Position numbers and translations under genes: made by a program. Shown here one piece after another: positions 1 through 4,880 of a DNA stretch of 7,174 bases (the stretch's first letter is position 1; every line of letters begins with the position of its first letter). The notes beneath the pieces were generated by a model. The model did not search any database and was not told the DNA's origin. It worked only from the letters and a program-made list of their open reading frames with translations. Origin of the DNA: Bacteroidota bacterium (GTDB lineage Bacteria > Bacteroidota > Bacteroidia > Chitinophagales > Chitinophagaceae); assembly GCA_023436685.1 (NCBI GenBank), contig JAEZIL010000021.1, positions 1 to 7,174 on the forward strand, given 5' to 3'.

Positions 1-877
1 CGTAGGAGCATATTGAGAACACAGGCCCCGGCATTGCCTGTACCAGGCCATACCCTGTCAGCAACTCCTCCCCTGTCATTAGTGGCGGCAACCCTAGGTG
101 AGTTGGCCTGGAGGTGAATTGGAAAAGCATCATGGGCATTAGGGCCTGCCCACCACCAAAAACAATAGCCCCGAAACGATAAAAGTTTTCGAACAAATTA
201 TATATGCGCCGGTTAGGCCAATCATTTACACGAGCCATCTCGCTCACCACACCTGCCGCTATAAATAGCAGGAAGAACAGCCATAAGTTTACCCATCTTA
301 TAGGTTTTGGTTTTTCACTAACATCGGGTATACGTTTATTACTGAAATTGCTGACTATACCTGCCACTATTAGAATAGCGGGGAATATCCATGGCGCATG
401 AATCATTAGAGTAAGCGCTGTAGCTCCTACCATAATAGCGGCCGTAGCAGTATGCTTCACATTGCTTTTCATCATACGTGTAGCTGCAAAACATATAAAA
501 CCTACCGACATGGGTTGTATATATGCAAACAAGCCGGCACGCACTTCTTTCCTTATTCCTATGTCGTCGAAATAATATATAAGAAACGAGAACAACCCCA
601 TTAAAAAAGCTGCAGGCAATACCCAAAGAAATAATGCAAATATTGCCAGCGGTATTCCTCCTCTCTTCATAGCTATCAGCATTACCGTTTGGGTAGACGA
701 AGGTCCGGGCAACATCTGGCAAAAAGCATTGTATTCCAGTAACTCCTCTTCTGTGATATAATGCCTTTTTTGTGCAAACGTGCGCACCATCATACCTATA
801 TGTCCATGCGGGCCGCCGAAAGCAGTAAATGCATACAACAGCACCGACTTTAAGAATGGAACATGCCGTAGAAACAT
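1..877 (-). CDS. chrA: Chromate transporter, ChrA/CHR family, long-chain type (partial, C-terminus beyond window)
   Basis: An open frame read on minus from ATG at 877 to the window edge gives 292 residues without a stop or frameshift. CHR-family transporters are inner-membrane proteins; characterised members export chromate, though many homologues are untested. The first half carries AFGGPHGHIGMM (residues 19-30) and the CQMLPGPSSTQ motif (53-63), followed by long hydrophobic segments (about 75-103 and onward). A polar linker (about 177-195) leads to a second repeat with VFGGGQALMPMM (239-250) and VQAMPGP (279-285). Two homologous halves in one chain mark the long-chain form, usually around 400 residues, so about a quarter is missing. 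The start is the only ATG after an in-frame TAA about 27 bases upstream, and it matches the short N-terminus usual before the FGGP motif. There is no Shine-Dalgarno sequence. It is divergent from the 43-residue ORF and pdxH. Family assignment is secure; chromate as the substrate is inferred. Confidence 0.93.
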   Translation of the reverse strand, partial: MFLRHVPFLKSVLLYAFTAFGGPHGHIGMMVRTFAQKRHYITEEELLEYNAFCQMLPGPSSTQTVMLIAMKRGGIPLAIFALFLWVLPAAFLMGLFSFLIYYFDDIGIRKEVRAGLFAYIQPMSVGFICFAATRMMKSNVKHTATAAIMVGATALTLMIHAPWIFPAILIVAGIVSNFSNKRIPDVSEKPKPIRWVNLWLFFLLFIAAGVVSEMARVNDWPNRRIYNLFENFYRFGAIVFGGGQALMPMMLFQFTSRPTHLGLPPLMTGEELLTGYGLVQAMPGPVFSICSY

Positions 878-982
878 AGGTAAATGTCGAATGACGCCCG
901 AAAATTAGTCACAAAAACGATAAATACATAAAACTGGCTTTTAAGTAGACGTTTTGTATCTTGCAGCGCAAATAAGCCAACT

Positions 983-1114
983 ATGCATTTTTTACTCAAC
1001 GCCTTTTACGAAGCAGGAAATAAGATTGGACCAATCCTTTGCTGGTTATTCATTTTACTGATGACCATAGAGCTTATCTATGTAATGGTGAAATATCTGG
1101 GATCTAAAAAATAA
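983..1114 (+). CDS. Small single-span membrane protein, 43 residues, unknown function
   Basis: A 43-codon ORF runs from ATG 983 to TAA 1112-1114 and ends 8 bases before the pdxH start. It has a short amphipathic N-terminus (MHFLLNAFYEAGNKIG), a hydrophobic stretch at about residues 17-36 that fits one membrane span, and a basic tail ending KYLGSKK, which predicts a cytoplasmic C-terminus. I do not recognise the family. Support for it being real: a well-formed span and basic tail, tight spacing to pdxH as in an operon, and no other gene in the 245-base gap between chrA and pdxH. Against: it is short, and conservation cannot be judged here. Upstream, TATCTTG at 957-963 is one base short of the Bacteroidota -7 box, so promoter support is weak. 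If translated it would be the first gene of a two-gene unit with pdxH. Confidence 0.5.
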   Translation: MHFLLNAFYEAGNKIGPILCWLFILLMTIELIYVMVKYLGSKK

Positions 1115-1122
1115 TTGCTGCA

Positions 1123-1767
1123 ATGCCCGCAGAAAAAGGCAATATTGCAGATATACGAAAGGATTATCAGCTTGCTACACTTAACGAAAGTGTAACCGGT
1201 GATGATCCTTTAGTTTTTTTTAAAAAATGGTTTGACGAGGCGGTAACGGCACAGGCCGAGGAAGTAAATGCTATGACACTGGCAACCGTACGGGATGGTA
1301 AACCGCATGCCCGTATTGTGTTGTTAAAAGGCCTTGACGAACAAGGTTTTGTTTTTTTTACCAATTACAGTAGTAATAAAGGAAAGGACTTAGCTTCGAA
1401 TGCCTATGTTGCAGCTGTATTTTTTTGGAAGGAATTAGAACGCCAGATACGCATTGAAGGAAGTGTACGTAAAATAAGTGAAGCCGATAGCGACGCATAT
1501 TTTTATTCAAGGCCTGCAAATAGTCAGATAGGCGCGTGGGCATCGCCACAGAGCATGCGTATTGACAGCCGTAATGTACTGGATGATAACTATGCCTATT
1601 ATTTACAAAAATTTGGAACTAACATACCCAGGCCACCACATTGGGGCGGCTATGTAATAATTCCTGAAACTATAGAGTTTTGGCAGGGTAGGTCTAGCCG
1701 GATGCACGATCGTATTTTATTTACATTCGCCAATGGGCAATGGGAAAAAAGCCGCCTGGCTCCATAA
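1123..1767 (+). CDS. pdxH: Pyridoxamine/pyridoxine 5'-phosphate oxidase
   Basis: This cytosolic FMN enzyme oxidises pyridoxine 5'-phosphate or pyridoxamine 5'-phosphate with O2 to pyridoxal 5'-phosphate, the last step of B6 salvage and of the DXP-dependent route. The 214 residues match the usual length (E. coli 218). Visible motifs are ARIVLLKG (63-70; Arg64 and Lys69 for FMN/substrate), FFTNYSSNKGKDL (78-90), ERQIRIEG (106-113), YSRPANSQIGAWASPQS (128-144; Tyr126, Arg130 and Ser134 align with the PLP-binding Tyr129, Arg133 and Ser137 of E. coli), PPHWGGY (171-177) and FWQGRSSRMHDR (186-197, with Trp187, the Arg193-His195 substrate pair and Arg197). It ends in the family's conserved C-terminal RLAP. 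All catalytic positions are intact. The N-terminal segment containing IRKDYQLATL fits the family start, so ATG 1123 is kept. It lies 8 bases after the small membrane ORF and converges with the epimerase gene across a shared hairpin. Confidence 0.97.
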   Translation: MPAEKGNIADIRKDYQLATLNESVTGDDPLVFFKKWFDEAVTAQAEEVNAMTLATVRDGKPHARIVLLKGLDEQGFVFFTNYSSNKGKDLASNAYVAAVFFWKELERQIRIEGSVRKISEADSDAYFYSRPANSQIGAWASPQSMRIDSRNVLDDNYAYYLQKFGTNIPRPPHWGGYVIIPETIEFWQGRSSRMHDRILFTFANGQWEKSRLAP

Positions 1768-1783
1768 GATTATCTGCAACCTT

Positions 1784-1814
1784 AAAAAGAAACACCTGCT
1801 AGTTAGCAGGCGTT
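1784..1814 (-). terminator. Intrinsic terminator of the epimerase gene, overlapping its stop codon
   Basis: On minus, the bases from 1814 down to 1791 form an inverted repeat (AACGCCTGCT / AGCAGGTGTT) with a 4-base loop. It is followed by TCTTTTT (1790-1784). The pair 1811/1794 is a G-U wobble in minus-strand RNA but an A/C mismatch in plus-strand RNA, so the stem is continuous only for the minus transcript. The epimerase stop TAG (1801-1799) lies in the loop and stem. On plus the same hairpin begins 24 bases after the pdxH stop and is followed only by AGTTCTTT, so any pdxH termination here should be weaker. Confidence 0.8.
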
Positions 1815-2785
1815 AGTTCTTTAAAAAATTCAACTGTTTTCTTAAGCCCATCCAAAAAACGTTGCGTAGGTTGATAGCCCAGCAGTTCCTGCGCTTTTGA
1901 AATATTTGCCAGAGAATCGTGAATATCTCCCGCTCGTGGGGCCCTATAAGTAGGCTGATGTTCGATACCCAACTGTTCGCGTATAGCAGTATATAAATAA
2001 TTAACTGAGAAATTCTCGCCTACCGCTACATTATATGCCTGTCCAAATGCCGCTTCATTATCAGTAAGCATTCCCCTGACATTTGCCTGTACAGCATTTT
2101 CTACAAAGGTGAAGTCTCGTGTTTGTTCGCCATCACCATTTATATATACAGGCTTATTATTCATTATACCATCTACAAACAAGGGTATAACTGCCGCATA
2201 CGGCCCATACGGATCCTGCCTGGGGCCAAATACATTAAAGTATCGCAGGCCAACCACCTTCATATCATAAAGCTTGGCAAACACATTTGCATAAAGTTCG
2301 TTGGTCATTTTGGTTACAGCATAGGGCGATAACAAATTACCAACACGGTCTTCCCTCTTAGGCAAATTAGGCTCATCGCCATAAACCGAAGACGATGATG
2401 CATATACAAATGTTTTTACTCCCGCATTTTTAGCAGCTGTTATTACATTTACAAAGCCACCTACGTTTACTTCGTTACTGGTTATGGGGTCTGCAACCGA
2501 TCTGGGTACGGACCCTAATGCAGCCTGATGTGTAACATAGTCTACTCCATCGCAAGCTTTACGGCAAATTTCTGCGTCGCGTATATCACCCTCTAAAAAT
2601 TCAAAATTAGCCAGGCCCATAAAGGGTTCTATATTACGCTTAAAACCCGTTGCAAGGCTATCCAGAACGCGTACCTTACCTGCACCACTCTTTAGCAGAT
2701 ATTCAGTAATGTGCGATCCTATAAAGCCAGCCCCACCGGTTACTAAAAATGTTGATTGACTTATGTCCTTAGTATGAAACTGCAT
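1799..2785 (-). CDS. wbpP: UDP-N-acetylglucosamine 4-epimerase-like SDR enzyme (WbpP/TviC type)
   Basis: A 328-residue extended short-chain dehydrogenase/reductase. The Rossmann NAD motif TGGAGFIGSH is at 16-25, with Asp42 at the end of strand 2 for the adenine ribose. The catalytic set is SSSSVYG (130-136) and Tyr155-x3-Lys159 in SPYAVTK. HQAALGSVPRS (86-96), LRYFNVFGPRQDP (180-192) and YINGDGEQTRDF (214-225) closely resemble WbpP of Pseudomonas and TviC of Salmonella, which interconvert UDP-GlcNAc and UDP-GalNAc (and the corresponding uronates) for surface polysaccharide. In the motif GDIHDSLANISKA, Ser291 aligns with WbpP Ser306, the small active-site residue that favours N-acetylated sugars over UDP-Glc/Gal; this alignment is mine from memory. 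No other glycan gene is adjacent. The start at ATG 2785 precedes the Rossmann strand by about 11 residues, as in relatives. I find no good -7 box in the 40 bases upstream, so it may depend on read-through from the THX gene. The substrate is inferred; the family is firm. Confidence 0.88.
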   Translation of the reverse strand: MQFHTKDISQSTFLVTGGAGFIGSHITEYLLKSGAGKVRVLDSLATGFKRNIEPFMGLANFEFLEGDIRDAEICRKACDGVDYVTHQAALGSVPRSVADPITSNEVNVGGFVNVITAAKNAGVKTFVYASSSSVYGDEPNLPKREDRVGNLLSPYAVTKMTNELYANVFAKLYDMKVVGLRYFNVFGPRQDPYGPYAAVIPLFVDGIMNNKPVYINGDGEQTRDFTFVENAVQANVRGMLTDNEAAFGQAYNVAVGENFSVNYLYTAIREQLGIEHQPTYRAPRAGDIHDSLANISKAQELLGYQPTQRFLDGLKKTVEFFKELTPAN

Positions 2786-2815
2786 ATTAATCTATTCAGT
2801 AGTATTCTAACAGCT

Positions 2816-2847
2816 ATATATTAAATAGCCGCCAAATGTGGCGGCTA
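2816..2847 (-). terminator. Intrinsic terminator after the THX gene
   Basis: A perfect 8-bp stem, TAGCCGCC (2826-2833) with GGCGGCTA (2840-2847), encloses a 6-base loop. Read on minus it begins 8 bases after the THX stop and is followed by TTTAATATAT rather than a pure T run, so termination may be partial. That would allow some read-through into the epimerase gene, which has no obvious promoter of its own. Confidence 0.65.
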
Positions 2848-2855
2848 AAGATCTG

Positions 2856-2972
2856 CTAAGCTTTTTTCTCAGTTTTAGCTGTAGTCTTTTTTGCGATTTT
2901 CGCAGGACGGCTTTTTCCGAAACTGCCCATTGATATTTTTCCGCGTTTTGTGCGTTTATCACCTCTACCCAT
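2856..2972 (-). CDS. 30S ribosomal protein THX
   Basis: A 38-codon ORF from ATG 2972 to TAG 2858-2856 encodes a very basic peptide beginning MGRGDKRTKRGKISMGSFGK. The pattern G-x-GD-x-R-T-x-RGKI-x-x-G-(S/T)-(F/Y)-G-x-x-RP is that of bacterial ribosomal protein THX, first seen in Thermus 30S subunits, where it sits in a pocket among rRNA helices of the 30S head and stabilises them. After the core (residues 2-23) comes a tail of about 15 residues rich in Lys and Ala, ending EKKA, probably disordered and rRNA-contacting. The gene has its own -7 box (TACTTTTG, 2994-3001), a leader of about 17 bases and its own terminator, so it forms a short independent unit between hup and the epimerase gene. 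It is easily missed by length-filtered gene callers. Confidence comes from the motif and the tidy flanking signals. Confidence 0.87.
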   Translation of the reverse strand: MGRGDKRTKRGKISMGSFGKSRPAKIAKKTTAKTEKKA

Positions 2973-2993
2973 AAGATTTTATTTTTTAGACTG

Positions 2994-3001
2994 CAAAAGT
3001 A
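2994..3001 (-). promoter_or_regulatory. -7 box of the THX gene promoter
   Basis: On minus, TACTTTTG followed by C matches the Bacteroidota -7 consensus TAnnTTTG exactly. It ends 21 bases before the THX ATG, placing transcription start near 2990. Its first base is also the last of the T-run of the hup terminator, so the two signals abut. No clear TTTG -33 box lies at 19-21 bases; that stretch is occupied by the terminator hairpin. Confidence 0.6.
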
Positions 3002-3032
3002 AAAAAAAGCAGGGAACTATTAACCCTGCTTT
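3001..3032 (-). terminator. Intrinsic terminator of hup
   Basis: A 9-bp stem, AAAGCAGGG (3006-3014) with CCCTGCTTT (3024-3032), encloses a 9-base loop. Read on minus, the descending arm runs straight into eight consecutive T (3008-3001). It starts 21 bases after the hup stop codon. This is a textbook intrinsic terminator in the minus direction; on plus no T-run follows. Confidence 0.9.
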
Positions 3033-3053
3033 AGAAGATTTGTTAGCGGAACA

Positions 3054-3338
3054 TTATTTTTTGCCGCTGCTCACTTTAGTAGAGAATTCTTTACCGGCCT
3101 TGAACTTAGGAACTTTACGCGCTTTAATTTTGATTACTTCGCCTGTTTGCGGGTTACGACCATTGCGGGCTGCACGTTCAGAAACAGAAAAAGTACCAAA
3201 GCCTACCAGCGTAACGCGGTCGCCTTTTTTCAAAGATGAAACTACAGCATTAGTAAATGAATCCACAGCTTCGTTAGCTTGTGTTTTAGTAATGCCTGAA
3301 TCTTTTGCAATCATGTCGATCAATTCGGCTTTGTTCAT
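3054..3338 (-). CDS. hup: HU-family DNA-binding protein
   Basis: A 94-residue HU/IHF-family histone-like protein that binds and bends DNA as a dimer in the nucleoid. The start MNKAELIDMIAKDSGITK and helices to about residue 38 form the dimerisation body. GFGTFSV (46-52) leads into the beta arm, and RNPQTGE (61-67) contains the Pro63 that inserts between bases at a kink. The arm returns through IKARKVPKFKAGK (71-83), and the C-terminus extends slightly beyond the 90-residue norm (KVSSGKK). All signature positions are present, so it is a functional HU rather than a divergent paralogue; HU and IHF subunits cannot be separated with certainty by eye. It is monocistronic: a near-perfect promoter lies 44 bases upstream and a strong terminator 21 bases downstream. 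The leader is A/C-rich and lacks a Shine-Dalgarno sequence, as is common for highly expressed genes in this phylum. Confidence 0.96.
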   Translation of the reverse strand: MNKAELIDMIAKDSGITKTQANEAVDSFTNAVVSSLKKGDRVTLVGFGTFSVSERAARNGRNPQTGEVIKIKARKVPKFKAGKEFSTKVSSGKK

Positions 3339-3382
3339 AGTTTGTGTTGTGTTTTGAGTGAAATAATTTTAAAGAGGATAGG

Positions 3383-3413
3383 CAAATATACTCAGCTTTA
3401 GCGCACAACCAAA
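3383..3413 (-). promoter_or_regulatory. hup promoter (-33 TTTG, -7 TATATTTG)
   Basis: On minus, TTTG (3413-3410), a 19-base spacer and TATATTTG (3390-3383) match the Bacteroidota sigma consensus TTTG-N19-21-TAnnTTTG at every fixed position. Transcription would start near 3379, giving a leader of about 40 bases. Immediately upstream (3414-3446) the DNA is almost entirely A/T with A- and T-tracts, as expected of an UP-like element or curved DNA that would strengthen the promoter. Confidence 0.82.
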
Positions 3414-3603
3414 TATTATAAAAGAATTTTAATATTTTAAAATCCTTGCCAGTAGCCACTTTGGGCGCCCCCATCTGCTTTTTAGCTGAAACCAGTATAC
3501 ATATTGCCCTGTAAAACACTTAACCCATAAGGGTTTCCTCATATTGGCAGGAAATTTGCTATGACGGAAACGTGTATTGTTAAGCTTTTCAGCGCTTTCA
3601 CAC
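3414..3603. other. Gap between DUF4286 gene and hup: A/T tract, small hairpins, no confirmed gene
   Basis: The part nearest hup (3414-3446) is an A/T tract belonging to its promoter. The rest holds two short inverted repeats that share bases and cannot form together: AACCC/GGGTT (3522-3526 with 3531-3535) and TTTCCT/AGGAAA (3534-3539 with 3549-3554). There is also an 8-base palindrome, GGGCGCCC (3463-3470). On minus, the first hairpin is followed by AAGTGTTTTAC, a weak terminator candidate for the upstream operon. An unbroken 60-codon minus ORF (3611-3429) overlaps the end of the DUF4286 gene by 8 bases (ATGAATAG) and stops just before the A/T tract. Its product is basic and Trp-rich, resembles nothing I know, and is not called as a gene. 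Confidence 0.45.
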
Positions 3604-3912
3604 CTATTCATCTTCAGCTTCCATAATAGTACGAAATGCTATGAACTTATTGCCAAAGCGGGCAAAGCCTTTTTCGCGCATCATACTGGCATGTTTATCA
3701 ATGTAGGCATTGTATTCGTAAATGCTCTTGCAAAAGTATTGTGCAATATATGTAACGCCCTCCGCCTCGTCCTGTTCCAACAAGCGGCACAACCTTTTAC
3801 CTGTAAACAAGCCTGTTGCCATTAATTCAGGCATATGTTCCTCCTTCATCCACTTTACCCATTCTTCTACTACAGAATTATCAATCTTCAGCGTTACGTT
3901 GTATATAATCAT
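3604..3912 (-). CDS. DUF4286 family protein
   Basis: A 102-residue soluble protein matching DUF4286, a small uncharacterised family common in Bacteroidota. Recognisable features are the N-terminal strand MIIYNVTLKID, the helix VEEWVKWMKEEHMPELMATG (15-34), LCRLLEQDE (41-49), the strand GVTYIAQYF (52-60) and the C-terminal NKFIAFRTIMEAE (88-100). The strand-helix-strand pattern suggests a ferredoxin-like dimeric alpha/beta-barrel fold like that of antibiotic-biosynthesis monooxygenases, but no catalytic residue can be named and no reaction is established. There is no signal peptide or membrane span. ATG 3912 lies 18 bases after the rsgA stop, so it is probably the last gene of a unit with rsgA and perhaps the ABC permease. 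The co-location with a ribosome-assembly GTPase could reflect shared expression only. Confidence 0.85.
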   Translation of the reverse strand: MIIYNVTLKIDNSVVEEWVKWMKEEHMPELMATGLFTGKRLCRLLEQDEAEGVTYIAQYFCKSIYEYNAYIDKHASMMREKGFARFGNKFIAFRTIMEAEDE

Positions 3913-3930
3913 CGTTAATTTAATTAGCGT

Positions 3931-4866
3931 TTACCATTTCTTTTCAATGGTATCCAGTATAGTTAGGTAGCTGATATACCGTTCCTGAGCTATTGTGCCA
4001 TTGTCAACTGCCGCTTTTACTGCACACCCCGGCTCGTTAATGTGCGTACAATTATTAAACTTACAACCTGACATCAAAGCCCTCATTTCGGGGAAATACT
4101 GTGCAAGCTCCTCCTTTTCAAAATCTATCAGGCCAAATTCTTTAACGCCTGGTGTATCAATTATTTTACCGCCTTCAGGCATATCGAACATTTCAGCAAA
4201 AGTAGTAGTGTGCTGGCCCTTACCGCTCCAGTCGGAAACCTCTTTTGTACGCAACTCTTTGCCGGGCAGCAACTGGTTAATAAGCGTACTCTTACCCACA
4301 CCAGAATGGCCACTAAAAAGCACTACATTGCCTCTCAGGCGTTGTTCCAAAGCAGCAATCGTGTCATGTTCCAGCGCAACTATGGGGTATACTTCATAGC
4401 CTGCCCGCTCATACATTTGTTTCCAATGCGCCAGCAATTGCTGATGTTTGGGTTTTAGCCTATCGAGCTTATTTATCACTATTATTGCAGGTATATGATA
4501 GGCCTCTGCGGTTATTAGATAACGGTCGATAAACCCTTGCGACGTGCGAGGGTCAGCTATGGTAGCTATGATCAATGCAGCATCAAGATTAGCTGCAATT
4601 ATGTGCTTTTGATTTTTATTATGGGGTGATACACGTACTATATAGTTATTGCGTGGTTCTACGGTTTTTATTACACCCGTCTTTATACTCTCATCCTCCA
4701 CTTCAAATATTACCTTATCGCCTACTGCCACTGGGTTTGTAGATGAAATATCGTCATCTATCTTCATCTTACCTTTTATCCGGGCATTCCAAAAACTACC
4801 TTGCTCGTCTTGCACACTATACCAGCTGCCTGTAGACTTATATACAATACCTTTCAGTTCGGTCAT
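3931..4866 (-). CDS. rsgA: Ribosome small subunit biogenesis GTPase RsgA (YjeQ)
   Basis: A 311-residue circularly permuted GTPase that acts late in 30S maturation, binding near the decoding centre; GTP hydrolysis releases it. The N-terminal OB fold spans about residues 1-70. The G motifs come in the permuted order: G4 NKLD (132-135), G1 GHSGVGKST (186-194), G2-like GKGQHTTT (215-222) and G3 DTPG (237-240). The C-terminal zinc finger has Cys268, Cys273, His275 and Cys281, all present. Length and order are normal. ATG 4866 is chosen because it gives MTELKGIVYKSTGSWY, the start typical of Bacteroidota RsgA; an in-frame TTG at 4878 would add four residues and leave only 2 bases after the preceding stop. 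It lies 14 bases downstream of the ABC permease and 18 bases upstream of the DUF4286 gene, so it is probably co-transcribed with both. Confidence 0.96.
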   Translation of the reverse strand: MTELKGIVYKSTGSWYSVQDEQGSFWNARIKGKMKIDDDISSTNPVAVGDKVIFEVEDESIKTGVIKTVEPRNNYIVRVSPHNKNQKHIIAANLDAALIIATIADPRTSQGFIDRYLITAEAYHIPAIIVINKLDRLKPKHQQLLAHWKQMYERAGYEVYPIVALEHDTIAALEQRLRGNVVLFSGHSGVGKSTLINQLLPGKELRTKEVSDWSGKGQHTTTFAEMFDMPEGGKIIDTPGVKEFGLIDFEKEELAQYFPEMRALMSGCKFNNCTHINEPGCAVKAAVDNGTIAQERYISYLTILDTIEKKW

Positions 4867-4880
4867 ATGCTCGTTCAAAT

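Noticed and set aside
339..722. 127-codon minus ORF inside the 5' region of the chromate transporter gene
   Set aside because: It is a different frame of the same strand as chrA. The chrA frame is open throughout with clear family motifs, and the alternative product is Cys/Tyr-rich and has no family features.
934..963. Possible plus promoter for the small ORF and pdxH (CTGG, 19 bases, then TATCTTG)
   Set aside because: The -7 element lacks one T of TAnnTTTG and the -33 element is poor; too weak to annotate.
1358..1549. Minus-strand ORF opposite pdxH
   Set aside because: It is antisense to intact pdxH and has no recognisable domain or start signals.
2832..2839. CACATTTG on minus as a -7 box for the epimerase gene
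   Set aside because: The first base deviates from TAnnTTTG and it lies in the stem-loop of the THX terminator, more than 45 bases from the start codon.
3286..3519. 77-codon minus ORF (GTG start) running across the hup promoter into hup
   Set aside because: It overlaps the near-perfect hup promoter and the start of hup in another frame, and its product has no family features.
3447..3603. Small structured RNA (SRP RNA, tRNA or riboswitch) in the DUF4286-hup gap
   Set aside because: No tRNA cloverleaf, SRP GNRA/bulge motif or known riboswitch core is visible; only short hairpins of 5-6 bp are present.
3995..4399. 134-codon plus ORF opposite rsgA
   Set aside because: It is antisense to the strongly conserved GTPase domain of rsgA, and its low-complexity Ser/Pro-rich product is typical of an antisense shadow.
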